NCBI RefSeq assembly: GCF_010667575.1
Contig: NZ_JAABNT010000010.1
Location: forward strand, 113,681 to 177,680
Length of the DNA stretch: 64,000 nt
Direction of reading: 5' to 3'
Source: Sulfitobacter sediminilitoris
GTDB taxonomy: Bacteria; Pseudomonadota; Alphaproteobacteria; Rhodobacterales; Rhodobacteraceae
The notes beneath the pieces were generated by a model that searched no databases, was not told where the DNA came from, and saw only the letters and a list, made by a program, of their open reading frames with translations. Below are positions 25,374-34,208 of the stretch, one piece after another (position 1 is the stretch's first letter; every line of letters begins with the position of its first letter). The position numbers were made by a program, and so were the translations under genes.

Positions 25374-25804
25374 CCAACTGTACTGTTGTTCGCAGAAGTG
25401 AGTGGTTGGGTATTTCCCCTAGCTCCTCCGTTGGCTATGCAGAAGTTGGCGGAGGAGCATCTCTTCGCGCTCTAGTCCTGAAGAGTGACGTAACGACATC
25501 TTCTCCAAGACTTGTGCTCTGTCCGTGAATGGTTAACATAACTTGACCGTACTCATGTGCGGTACCCCCTCGCACTTCTGAGTTCTTTCACCAAAAGCTG
25601 CCTTGGTAAGCGAGGGGGATCACATCCTTGATGTGGTCTGATCAAGTACACTGCGGACAGGAATGGTAAGGTTTTCTTCTGTGGTTAAAAGGCCTCGGGC
25701 AAGTTAACGCTAAGTCATCGCAGTCATTCAAAGCTTCAAAGAATGTAGACACGCGAAAGGCCAGCTACCAGAATTTATGAATCGCCGCCACGGCTTCAGG
25801 TATC
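25374..25804. other. Intergenic region between IS remnants
   Basis: About 430 bp without a convincing gene, several TTAAC half-sites and no repeat with the flanks. It ends where the IS3-type terminal repeat begins. Confidence 0.3.
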
Positions 25805-26338
25805 TGAACCGCCCTGGGTTTACCGGAGAGTAAAACACTCAAAGGATGAGCCCTATGACGAAGAGACGATTCACCCCCGCCTATCCGGCTGAACTTCGCG
25901 AACGCGGTGTTCGGCTGTTTCGAGAGACCGCGGTGCTTACACGAGCGATACGGCTGCCTACCGCGCGATTGCACCGAAGTTGGGCTGTTCGCCTGACAGC
26001 CTGCGCGCCTGGTGCCACCAGGCGGAACGAGACGCTGGGCAGCGGGTGGGGCTTACCAGCGCTGAGAAAGACCGGATAAAGGAATTGGAGCGGGAGAACC
26101 GAGAACTTCGAACCGCCAATGAGATCCTGAAGAAGGCATCTGCGTATTTCGCGGCGGCGGAGCTCGACCGCCCGTTCAAACGATGATCGCCTTTATCGAG
26201 GAGCACCGAGGCGTCTTTGGTGTCGGGCCGATCTGCCGGGTTCTGGGGATCGCACCATCGACCTTCTATGCGCATAAATCTGTCGAGCGTGACCCCGATC
26301 TTGCATCAGCACGGGCAAAGCGCGACCTGATGGACAAA
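25805..26338 (+). mobile_element. Truncated IS3-family element
   Basis: The left end TGAACCGCCCTGGGTTTACC matches the terminal repeat of IS3-family elements of this group. orfA (from ATG 25855) carries a one-base deletion near 25935: the frame starts MTKRRFTPAYPAELRERGVRLF and resumes as SPDSLRAWCHQAERDAGQRV. orfB (from 26183, overlapping the orfA stop) keeps MIAFIEEHRGVFGVGPICRV and stops matching after about residue 50. The DDE core and right end are lost. Confidence 0.75.
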
Positions 26339-26469
26339 CCCACATCCCAAAAGTGGCGCAGTTTTACTCCAGCCAGATCCGGCAAAATGGTGCACTATTG
26401 CTCCGGCGACTGGTGCGGTCTTAACCCGGCGTTAACAGTCCGCGGGGCATCGGCAATTCATCGGGTGTG

Positions 26470-26580
26470 ATGGTCAACAACATCTATGATGGCGCAACAA
26501 TCGAACAGAACCATCAGGCTTATGCAAGCCATCACCATCTTTCGACATCGGCCAGCGTCAGTGCATTGAGAAAGGGATAA
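26470..26580 (+). pseudogene. 3' remnant of malonyl-CoA decarboxylase
   Basis: The 36-residue frame NNIYDGATIEQNHQAYASHHH...SASVSALRKG matches the C-terminus of malonyl-CoA decarboxylase (pattern N-x-Y-D-x3-IE-x-NH-x-AY). It lies 11 bp upstream of the matB pseudogene, as expected for an mcd-matB operon. The rest of the gene was removed, probably at the junction with the IS3 remnant. Confidence 0.55.
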
Positions 26581-26591
26581 AAGAACGTCTC

Positions 26592-28022
26592 ATGTATCAC
26601 GGAAACCATCTTGCCGAGAAACTGCGCGCCCCCAGCCTTGGCGCGGACAACAGTCATTTCTTGCGGAATCATCAGACCGGGGAAGAGGTCAGCTATCAGG
26701 CATTCTTTTCCAATGCCGAGCGCATTGCGCAGGTACTGGTCGAGGCGGGTGTAGAGGCCGGTGATCGCGTTGCTGTTTAGGCCCCAAAAACCCAGGCGAT
26801 GCTGGAAGTGTATGTCGCAACGATCATGGCTGGCGCGGTTTTTCTGCCGTTGAAGACCGCCTATACCGCAACCGAAGTCGCCTATTTCCTGACCGATGCA
26901 GAACCACGTGTCTTTATCTGTGATCCGAAGCGGGAGGCCGCGCTTTCGGCTGTGGCAAAAGACGCCGGTGTTGCCGAGGTGCTGACCATCGGTGCCGATG
27001 AAAGCGGTTCATTGGTGGAGCGGCGTGATGCGACGGCGCCGGGCTTTGCAGCCACTCCACGAGGGCCGGACGATCTGGCGGCCATCCTCTACACGTCGGG
27101 CACGACGGGGCGGTCCAAGGGGGCCATGCTGACGCATCGGGCGCTGGCGGCAAACGCGCAGACCCTCAAGGAAAGCTGGCACTTCAGCGCGGATGACGTC
27201 CTGATCCACGCTTTGCCGATCTTTCACACACATGGATTGTTCGTTGCGACAAATGTCACGCTAATGGCCGGGTCGTCTTGCATTTTAGTGTCCAAGTTCG
27301 ATGCGGATGACATCGTTGGCTACATGCCGAAAGCTTCGGTTCTTATGGGGGTGCCGACGTTCTATGTGCGCCTTTTCGTGTCCGGCTCGGCGCCGTTGCT
27401 GGCCGAAACCCATGATCGCTGGCGCGACGTGACCGGCCACGCCATTCTCGAACGCTATGGAATGACGGAAACGAACATGAACACCTCTAACCCGTATGAC
27501 GGTGAAAGACGGGCGGGCACTGTGGACTTCCCATTGCCACAGGGCGACATTGGCGTCTTGGAAGTGCGCGGGCCAAACGTCTTTGCGGGCTATTGGAAGA
27601 TGCCCGAGAAAACCGCAGAGGAGTTGCGCGACACTGGTTTTTTCATCACCGGTGATCTTGGGCGCATCGACGAGGACGGATATGTGCATATCGTCGGACG
27701 CGGGAAAGACCTGATCATTTCGGGCGGCTACAACATCTATCTCAAAGAGATCGAGCTGGTGATCGGCGACCTGGCAGGCGTCGTTGAGAGCGTGGTGATT
27801 GGTGTACCAAATCCGGATTTCGGTGAAGCCGTCGTGGCGGTCATTGTTGCTCAGGAGGGTGCCGCACCGTCAGCTGAAGACATCTTATGCGGCATCAAGG
27901 ATCAATTGGCCCGTTTCAAACAACCCAAATGCATCAAGTTTTTGGACTCGCTGCCGCGAAACACCATGGGCAAAGTGCAGAAAAACCTTTTGCGCGACGC
28001 TTACGACGGAGAGTTCCGGTGA
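26592..28022 (+). pseudogene. matB: Malonyl-CoA synthetase MatB, inactivated
   Basis: Two in-frame parts (26592-26780 and 26799-28022) are split by a TAG at 26778-26780, probably from CAG, in RVAV*APKTQAMLEVY. The remainder has the acyl-adenylating motifs AAILYTSGTTGRSKGAML, ERYGMTETNMNTSNPYDGERRAGTV and GRGKDLIISGGYNIY. Two short stretches are missing compared with typical MatB: after GVPTFYVRL and before PQGDIGVLEVRG. Intact MatB activates malonate to malonyl-CoA with ATP. The nonsense codon plus deletions indicate a dead gene. Confidence 0.85.
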
Positions 28023-28079
28023 TGCTGTTGCGAAGGGCCGGCCAGTGTTGTGCAGCAACAAGACAAAAAGGAGCGTGAT

Positions 28080-28480
28080 TTGACACAGAGGAACAACACT
28101 CGGGCAATTGCCGCGTTAAGAGACCTGCTCGGCGCGCGTCTGTCGACAGGCGAAAGCATTCGGGAAATCCACGGCAGGGATGAGGCCGGTTTGATCGCCC
28201 CGATCGTTGGGCATGTGGGGACGGCAATATCCACCTGCTGATCCTGTTTGACCCGAATGATCCCGAAGAACTGATAAAAGCCAAGCAGCTCGCATCAGAT
28301 GTGAACCGGGTCGCCCTGTCTTTTGGCGGGACCGTGACTGGTGAACATGGCGTCGGCACCGGCAAAAAGAGATACATGGTCGAGGAACGCGGCGCAGCCT
28401 ACGCGCTTATGGCTACAATAAAGCGTGCGGTGGACCCCGATAACATCATGAACCCGGGAAAAACCGTCGATATCAACTGA
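28080..28480 (+). pseudogene. FAD-linked oxidase (GlcD / D-lactate dehydrogenase type), deleted and frameshifted
   Basis: A TTG start with AGGAG upstream opens a frame beginning TQRNNTRAIAALRDLLGARLSTGESIREIHGRDEA, the N-terminus of FAD-linked oxidases. It jumps directly to the C-terminal motif IAPIVGHVG, where one base is missing; the other frame then continues LLILFDPNDPEELIKAKQLA and GGTVTGEHGVGTGKKRYM to VDPDNIMNPGKTVDIN. About three quarters of the gene is gone. Together with the matB remnants it is a decayed catabolic operon. Confidence 0.75.
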
Positions 28481-28570
28481 CACATCCTTCAGATGGGCAG
28501 GGCGGTCGTTTTCTTGACGGCATCCGGGATAATCGAGTGCCAGACAACCAGCCCGTTTTGTCTCGAAGAC

Positions 28571-28640
28571 TGTGAGTTCGACCACCGCCGGATTTTGCAC
28601 TCGCGGCGAAAGTCCGGTTCGGTGAAGCTGCATCGCGGCG
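28571..28640 (+). repeat. Dispersed ~70-bp repeat, copy A
   Basis: TGTGAGTTCGACCACCGCCG followed by a GCACTCGCGGCGAA core. The same block occurs at 32597-32665, with similar cores near 30618 and 63671. It lies in the gene-free space between the oxidase remnant and the DUF6880 gene. Confidence 0.5.
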
Positions 28641-28720
28641 CGGACCGACGCGGTGAGTGTCTCCTGTGGGCCGGTGCTATCACCCGCGCCCGTACGTGAG
28701 GCGCTGATTGTCTACCCTAT

Positions 28721-30166
28721 TCAGGTGGATTTCACGCCAGACCAGAAACCGGATTTTCGCGGGTGTTTGGCCTTCAGCTCTGCCGTGAAAGCAACGTGGT
28801 CGATAGACTGCCCATAGCTCTCTATATACGCGTCGGCACTGGCGCATTCAGCGAAATGCTGGATCGCGTGTTTGTAACGAGTGGATCTGGCCTTGTCCAA
28901 AGTGTAGCGGATCATGGCGCGGCGGCAAAGGGTAGCGGCCAGTGGGTGGTCATGCTGCAAGGCGTCCGCCGCCGGGGTGAGAGCATGGTAGGCATCGCCG
29001 TCCAATTCATCGACGCGCGCAGTGATCAGGTCGGCCGCGAGTTTACGGTCGGGCCAGTCGAGGAAGAACCCAAGTGCGGCCTCGAAATTTCGATGACTGA
29101 AGGCAAGAGCCTTGGCCTTTTCCTCCATCTCGATATCGTCGAAGTCAGGCAGGGCCTTCAGGAGGTCGCGCAGATAGGACGGGGCCAGGGTTTCGCTGAA
29201 CCTTTGCCAGCGGAATGCGTGCAGTTCTTCTTTGCGATCAAGCGCGGCAAGGGCTGCGACATAGGCCTCATCCCAGGTGTGCGGGATAAAGCGCTTGCCA
29301 GCCGTGTCCCGTACGGTTTCGAGAATGGGCACCGCTTCGGTGGCGCGGTTCGCGGCGATTAGGCGTGTGGCAGCGTCTGCAGCGAAGGTGGGATTCTCCA
29401 GCTGCTCGACATCAAATTGAGACAGAAAGGCATCAACATCGCCTTCCAGATCGGCGATCTCCTGGCGCCAGCGGCGGATTTCGTCGGCCTTGCGCTTTGC
29501 CGACCAGTCTTTGTCGAGGGAATAGCCGACCGGCTCGGCGCCGACAAAAACCGCGCGGCTTTCCATCGAGTCTTCGGGCAGCGGTGCTGCCTCATAGGTG
29601 TCAACGGCGTCTTTCAGCGCGACGATACCATCGGGCGTCAGAGCCGATCCGATATAATCCAGAAGCCCGTCCCACTCGCCATAGCCGTTGTCCGACATGG
29701 CAGCGAAGATGCGCTCAGCCAACACCGGTTGGTTTGGTTGGATGTGAGGGGCTAAATCCTCGAACCGGGTGACGGCGTCTCGGAAGATATCGCCGATGCT
29801 GCCATTGCTGTCATCTGTCCGCTCATAAACAGATGGCGCAAGTTCAACGAACTGCCAGAGAAGATCAAAGGCGGTATCGGGCGCGCCCGGCGCAATCTTG
29901 TCTGCGATCATAGTCAATTGCGTATCCAGATCGCGGATGAGAGGCCGTGTCCGGTTCCACTCCACATAGCTGGTCGAACGACGTATGGTGGCGATCCGCT
30001 TGCGTACCTCATGGGCCAGTGCCTCGGGCCCGGCGGCATGGGTCAGCTCCAGCCTGAGTCGGCGCTTGATCTCTGCACTGCCCTCGCCCAGTTCGAGGCA
30101 TAGATCGGCCAATCGATCAGCGCCGAGTGCCACCAGATTCTGTTTATTCAGTGCTTTTTTGGACAT
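28721..30166 (-). CDS. DUF6880-family protein
   Basis: The 481-residue soluble protein is largely alpha-helical with a repeat-like C-terminal half (AVPILETVRDTAGKRF, FRWQRFSETLAPSYLRDLLKALPDFDD, KARSTRYKHAIQHFAEC). The start MSKKALNKQNLVALGADRLADL and the SYVEWNRTRPLIRDL region match the DUF6880 family, which has no known function. No signal or membrane segment is seen. It ends with a basic tail and stands as its own unit on the minus strand after the DUF6429 gene. Confidence 0.75.
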   Translation of the reverse strand: MSKKALNKQNLVALGADRLADLCLELGEGSAEIKRRLRLELTHAAGPEALAHEVRKRIATIRRSTSYVEWNRTRPLIRDLDTQLTMIADKIAPGAPDTAFDLLWQFVELAPSVYERTDDSNGSIGDIFRDAVTRFEDLAPHIQPNQPVLAERIFAAMSDNGYGEWDGLLDYIGSALTPDGIVALKDAVDTYEAAPLPEDSMESRAVFVGAEPVGYSLDKDWSAKRKADEIRRWRQEIADLEGDVDAFLSQFDVEQLENPTFAADAATRLIAANRATEAVPILETVRDTAGKRFIPHTWDEAYVAALAALDRKEELHAFRWQRFSETLAPSYLRDLLKALPDFDDIEMEEKAKALAFSHRNFEAALGFFLDWPDRKLAADLITARVDELDGDAYHALTPAADALQHDHPLAATLCRRAMIRYTLDKARSTRYKHAIQHFAECASADAYIESYGQSIDHVAFTAELKAKHPRKSGFWSGVKST

Positions 30167-30220
30167 GGAGTACGGATAGGCTGTTCAACCAGACAGCGCA
30201 ATCGGGTCGGATGCAGCGGG

Positions 30221-30448
30221 TCAAGTTGTGCTGAAAAATTCGTTCAGAGCAGCCTCGGCGACGGCCAGGCCTTCATCGGTCAGGGCAAGTGATTTGGCCC
30301 GGCCAACTGGATCGTGAACCAGACCTTTCTCGTGCAGCCGGTCGGTGATCGCCCAGTCGATACCCTTCCAGACCCGGTTTTCGTCATGCAGCGACAGGCT
30401 CAGAATGGCCAGCGCGGCTCGATCCAGTTTTTCAGTATCAAGCTCCAT
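30221..30448 (-). CDS. DUF6429-family small protein
   Basis: The 75-residue product starting MELDTEKLDRAALAILSLSL and containing NRVWKGIDWAITDRLHEKGL and DPVGRAKSLALTDEGL matches the DUF6429 family, a winged-helix-like protein often found beside IS elements. ATG 30448 has GGAGGAGAGG upstream, which rules out the longer frame from 30631. It lies upstream of and parallel to the DUF6880 gene, 55 bp apart. Function unknown. Confidence 0.8.
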   Translation of the reverse strand: MELDTEKLDRAALAILSLSLHDENRVWKGIDWAITDRLHEKGLVHDPVGRAKSLALTDEGLAVAEAALNEFFSTT

Positions 30449-30617
30449 GGTTTCCTCTCCTCCGAAGTGTCGGCGCGCAGCCATCATCTCGCCGCTCCGC
30501 GATCCCGGGCAAGCGCGACTTTGAACAGGATGGTCGGCAGTCCTGGAGAGTAGCAGCAGAACCTTACTGTTCGAAAGGAATGGGTTGAAGGCAAAGACGA
30601 TCAGAGAGCTTGATGGA

Positions 30618-30672
30618 CGCAAATCTTGCACTTGCAGCGAATGGCCAATTTGACGGGCCGCACCGCCGCATT
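30618..30672 (+). repeat. Dispersed repeat, copy C (core only)
   Basis: AATCTTGCACTTGCAGCGAA followed by TGGCCAATTTGACGGGCCGC resembles the core of the repeats at 28571 and 32597. The surrounding 30449-30863 holds no convincing gene. Confidence 0.4.
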
Positions 30673-30863
30673 TCTATTCGTCGCCGGACGGCGGCTCTGG
30701 GCCGTGAGTGACGACGCGATCTGGGCCCATCCGCCTTGATGCTGCAATCGATCTAATGGCGGCAGCGAGCCCAAGGGAGACATCAGTTCTCAAGCTGAGT
30801 TCTTTAGATAAAAGCAAGGTACGCCATGCCTGCGTCTGAAAGGTGCTGCGACTGACCAACGAA

Positions 30864-31613
30864 TCAGTTGTCTATGCGGTCAAGAAAGCGGTTGGCAGCA
30901 TCGTGGAGCACGCTTTCGCGCGGCTGGCCCGGGATGATGGTTACAACGATCCGGTGACGAGTTTCGCGTCCGCTTGCTTCCTGTCTGACAAAATCTGCGT
31001 CAACGGAATTGATCGCCCGGGAGAAAATGGGTGATCGATCATTTCTCAAAGTAACATTAAAACTCATGGCGTAGTTCACTTCTCGCGGTGCGCGACCGGT
31101 GTGTGCCACTAGCCGGTCGGTTTCCGTGACCCACTCACGGAGGCCTAGGCCACCTTCGATGTAGCGTACGCCCGTCTCGGAAAGCGGCACTTCTGCCGTC
31201 GGGCAAGCCGGCGTTGTGCCAACAATGTGGGTAATACGAAAGTCCATTAGCCGAAGTGCCGCGCCTTCCGGCACTCTATCGCGACGGAGCGTGAGGTCGG
31301 TCGTGGCGATAGGGATCGTCAGGGTAAGGCTACCGCCGCTAGATTCCGAAACTTGAACAGTAAGAGTAAGCGTAATCTCGGCTTTCATCGCGGAAAAGCG
31401 CGGATCGGAACGGGTTGCGGCGGCGTCAAGTTCACATTGTGCAGCACTCAAAACGTCTGCGGCGCGCAAAAAGTCCTCGGGACCGCCGGGCGGTGTCAGC
31501 GCAGGTGGGTCACGGTCGCAGGCGACAACCGCTGTGAAGAGCGCCAAAATGAGAGGTATCTGCGGCGACAATTCGGTCCTTCGCTTCAGGCCCGATGGGA
31601 GGCTCCAGGTCAT
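30864..31613 (-). CDS. Putative lipoprotein of unknown function
   Basis: The 249-residue product has a hydrophobic N-terminal segment ending in a lipobox-like cysteine (LILALFTAVVACDRD, about residues 20-33), so it is probably a lipoprotein. The rest is soluble and beta-rich (AEITLTLTVQVSESSGGSLTLTIPI, NYAMSFNVTLRNDRSPIFSRA). I recognise no family with confidence. It is monocistronic, with GNAT and DUF6429 genes as unrelated neighbours. Confidence 0.65.
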   Translation of the reverse strand: MTWSLPSGLKRRTELSPQIPLILALFTAVVACDRDPPALTPPGGPEDFLRAADVLSAAQCELDAAATRSDPRFSAMKAEITLTLTVQVSESSGGSLTLTIPIATTDLTLRRDRVPEGAALRLMDFRITHIVGTTPACPTAEVPLSETGVRYIEGGLGLREWVTETDRLVAHTGRAPREVNYAMSFNVTLRNDRSPIFSRAINSVDADFVRQEASGRETRHRIVVTIIPGQPRESVLHDAANRFLDRIDN

Positions 31614-31778
31614 CCTCTCACGCTAGATTTAAAGGCAGTCACAGACAAGCGCCAATGAACTCCGCCAAAAATGGCAACGTATTGCATGCAAGCGAGTACA
31701 CGGATTTTGACTGAAAAATGAGAGTGCGGATTGTTCGAGTTTTTCGACACACTCAGCCGCAAGCGGAAAGAACAGAAA

Positions 31779-32294
31779 TCAACTGAAGTCGAATTGCATA
31801 TAGTCAAAGTAGTCAGTCAGTTCGATAGGGTCGGAACATTCCGGGTATCTTTCGATGAACCTAAAGCCGAGGCTTTCATAGATGCGGAGCATATCTTGAT
31901 TGCCTGTTACAGCATTCACCAAAAGGGTGCGCCAACCCATGTTCCGAGCGGCCTCCATCCGGGCGTCCACCAAAGCTCGGCCGAGGCGGTTTCCACTTGC
32001 TTCCGGTCGAACAAAAAGACGCTTTAGCTCTCCGGCATCTGGGCGGGCTTGTTGCAGCGTGCCACACCCCACAAGGCGATCTTGTTTGCCATATGCCAGA
32101 AAAAGGCGGCCGGTTGGCGGCAAGATCGTCTGAATATTCGCCAGAACGGAAGATGCCATATCTTTTGGTTCTTTTTTCGCAGATCCGCCCACCAAACCCA
32201 GTTTACGAAATACGACCGCGTAATACTCGGTCAGAAGTTCTTCGAATGCGGGTTCGTCATCTACTTCGGTAACCGACACTATCCGATATGCCAT
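31779..32294 (-). CDS. GNAT-family N-acetyltransferase
   Basis: The 171-residue protein has the GNAT core: GCGTLQQARPDAGELKRLFVRPEASGNRLGRALVD (motif A, R/Q-x2-G-x-G/A variant SGNRLG) and LVNAVTGNQDMLRIYESLGFRFIERY (motif B). It presumably transfers an acetyl group from acetyl-CoA to a small molecule or protein; the substrate cannot be told. ATG 32294 follows GAGGTCAG. It is monocistronic. Confidence 0.9.
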   Translation of the reverse strand: MAYRIVSVTEVDDEPAFEELLTEYYAVVFRKLGLVGGSAKKEPKDMASSVLANIQTILPPTGRLFLAYGKQDRLVGCGTLQQARPDAGELKRLFVRPEASGNRLGRALVDARMEAARNMGWRTLLVNAVTGNQDMLRIYESLGFRFIERYPECSDPIELTDYFDYMQFDFS

Positions 32295-32440
32295 ACTGAC
32301 CTCTTTTGCTGCTCAATAAAGACAGGCAGCTTACACCGCTGTTCCGCGCCGACACAGTAAAATTTGCAAGGGCATCAGCCAATGACACAGCCTGGAATGC
32401 ATTGTTACGCCTTGTGTCGACGATGGCAGCTTTGTCCGGA

Positions 32441-32585
32441 GGCTGTGTGAAAACTATTTGCGCGGCGGCAAAACGACAAAAACAGCAAGATTTGCAGCCT
32501 CTCTCGTTGAGCTGAGCCACAAACACCTCGCTTCGGGAAAATGAGCGGCACCAAAAGGGCGCGAATTTCGAGTTTTCACACACCC
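32441..32585. mobile_element. 145-bp MITE-like element with IS-type inverted repeats
   Basis: Left end GGCTGTGTGAAAACT and right end AGTTTTCACACACCC are inverted repeats of 15 bp with one mismatch. Ends of this GGCTGTGTGAAAACT form are known from IS5-related elements. The 115 bp between contain no transposase fragment, so it is either a MITE or an internally deleted IS. No clear target duplication is seen. Confidence 0.5.
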
Positions 32586-32596
32586 TCTCCTCGATG

Positions 32597-32665
32597 TGTG
32601 AGTTCGACCATCTCCAGATTTCGCACCTGCGGCGAATGGCCGATTAGCGGGCTGCGACTGCAGAA
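32597..32665 (+). repeat. Dispersed ~70-bp repeat, copy B
   Basis: TGTGAGTTCGACCATCTCCA, then a GCACCTGCGGCGAATGGCCG core. Roughly 80% identical to copy A over the first 47 bp by eye. It begins 11 bp after the MITE-like element. Confidence 0.5.
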
Positions 32666-33072
32666 GCGTGACGGTTGAACGAACGGCCTGGGTCGAAAGC
32701 GTCTATCGACTAAGATCAGCCAAAGGTCTGGAAAGTCCCGTAACTCGGTTATTCATCCGTAGCTCTACGAATGTCTCCTATTTGGTTTTTGACAGTTCGA
32801 TGCTTAACAGGTTTGGAATGTCACTTCTGACTGACGGCGGCAGACTTTGCGCCGTGGAGTTTGCCTGTAAGGATAAGGGCTCTTGGACTTTCTTGGATCA
32901 TGACAGTTCACAACTGTGAACTCTCGGCGGTAGCGTAGTTTGAGGACAATGGGCCTCCAAACAGGCCAGATCCGGAATCCCTGAGTATCTGATCCCACCC
33001 GTTGAAGCTTTTCCAAATCAGCTCTTCGCTCCGGATCGATCTGCGTCGCAAGGAATGTCCGCTAGCGGCACT

Positions 33073-33195
33073 GCAAATACCAGCCGCCGTCTTGCTCGAA
33101 GAACCACGGTCGCACACGACGATCCTTTTTGACAGAGACCCGCTCGCCTTGCTCGTTGCTCATCCATTTCCGCTTAACGATAAGGCCGCGGCTGA
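33073..33195 (-). pseudogene. Coding remnant, possibly DUF6641-like
   Basis: The minus strand reads KRKWMSNEQGERVSVKKDRR then VRPWFFEQDGGWYLQCR and stops. The W-F-x-x-D/N-G-W-Y-L-Q-x-R-like pattern resembles plasmid/phage DUF6641 proteins, but no start or C-terminus remains. Low confidence. Confidence 0.3.
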
Positions 33196-33210
33196 TGTCG
33201 ATGTCTGAGC

Positions 33211-34113
33211 TTAATCATGAACCTCAATTTCCCCCGGCCGCTCACCCTCAAAAAGATCGCGGTCTGACAATATTGTATCGGCCAGAAACTCGGTCATCAG
33301 GCGTAAACGCGCGACTTGCCGGACTGCTGGATGACGCAGAACCCAGATATCCAGGGCGCCTTCAAAAATTGGATCAGGGAACAACCGGGAAAGGCCAGGG
33401 TCTGGGTCAGCCATGTAGCAGGGCAAGGCAGCAATACCGACCCCATTGCGGACCATTGAACGCATTGTCTGCATATCATCGACGCGGTGCTTCACCACTG
33501 CGTCTGGAAAGTGAGAAGTGATAAGTAGTTTTGAGTAGGCCTCGTCCTGCCACCCGATCCAGTGCCGGGGTGCGGCCTTTTCACCGGTACAACCAATCAT
33601 ATCATTAGCCACGTAGACAGCAGTGGCTACTTTAACCAACTTTCGCCCAATCAGGGTCTCGGGTGGACGACTTGTGTTTCGCACCGCGACATCTGCTTCA
33701 CCACGACTGAGGCTGAGGTTCTGAAACGTGCAATTAACGCTTAGCTCAATACCGGGATGCGCTTGCAAAAAGCGGGCGAAGTGGGGCGCAAGATACAGAT
33801 TGGACATGACCTCAGTGCAGGTAACCGTAACCTGTCCTTCGAGCCGCATATCACGCCCACTGAGGCGGCGTTCGATCTCGGAAATATCTTCACCGACCTG
33901 GTTTGCAGTTTCATAAATTTCGGCGCCGGGGCCGGACAACTGGTACCCATCGCGGTTGCGTTCGAAGAGTTTGACTCCAAACGCTTGTTCCATTGCAGCT
34001 AATTTGCGTGACACAGTTGGCTGGCTCACCCGCAGCCTGCGTGCTGCGCCTGTCAATGATCCAGCGCGCGCCACGGCCAAGAAGATCTTGAGATCGTCCC
34101 AATGTAACTCCAT
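33211..34113 (-). CDS. LysR-family transcriptional regulator
   Basis: From ATG 34113 (300 residues; 34125 is also possible) the protein has the LysR helix-turn-helix (LKIFLAVARAGSLTGAARRLRVSQPTVSRKLAAMEQ) and a periplasmic-binding-like effector domain (about 90-290; ADVAVRNTSRPPETLIGRKLV, VRNGVGIAALPCYMADPDPG). It is divergent from the FAD amine oxidase at 34209 with 95 bp between, the standard position for a LysR activator of that gene. Confidence 0.92.
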   Translation of the reverse strand: MELHWDDLKIFLAVARAGSLTGAARRLRVSQPTVSRKLAAMEQAFGVKLFERNRDGYQLSGPGAEIYETANQVGEDISEIERRLSGRDMRLEGQVTVTCTEVMSNLYLAPHFARFLQAHPGIELSVNCTFQNLSLSRGEADVAVRNTSRPPETLIGRKLVKVATAVYVANDMIGCTGEKAAPRHWIGWQDEAYSKLLITSHFPDAVVKHRVDDMQTMRSMVRNGVGIAALPCYMADPDPGLSRLFPDPIFEGALDIWVLRHPAVRQVARLRLMTEFLADTILSDRDLFEGERPGEIEVHD

Positions 34114-34125
34114 GCAAATCTGCAT

Positions 34126-34147
34126 AATGATTATTCAATGATTATTC
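34126..34147. promoter_or_regulatory. Tandem 11-bp repeat in the LysR/oxidase divergent promoter
   Basis: AATGATTATTC occurs twice head to tail between the divergent genes. Its position suggests an operator, possibly for the LysR protein, but LysR sites are usually inverted repeats. Confidence 0.4.
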
Positions 34148-34208
34148 TACCCAACAAAATTGAATGCCTTTAGACCCTTACGACATGGCCAATGTGGGAG
34201 ATTTCGAA

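Larger units (their letters stand above)
32295..33210. other. Gene-poor region with MITE-like element, dispersed repeat and gene remnant
   Basis: The 916-bp stretch contains a 145-bp inverted-repeat element (32441-32585), dispersed repeat copy B (32597-32665) and a minus-strand coding remnant (33073-33195). The 83-codon frame at 32668 has no recognisable feature and is probably spurious. Confidence 0.5.

Noticed and set aside
26421..26435. TTAA-CCCGGCG-TTAA, a third exact match to the CtrA box pattern
   Set aside because: It lies in IS and pseudogene debris with no intact downstream gene, and one chance match in 64 kb is not unlikely.
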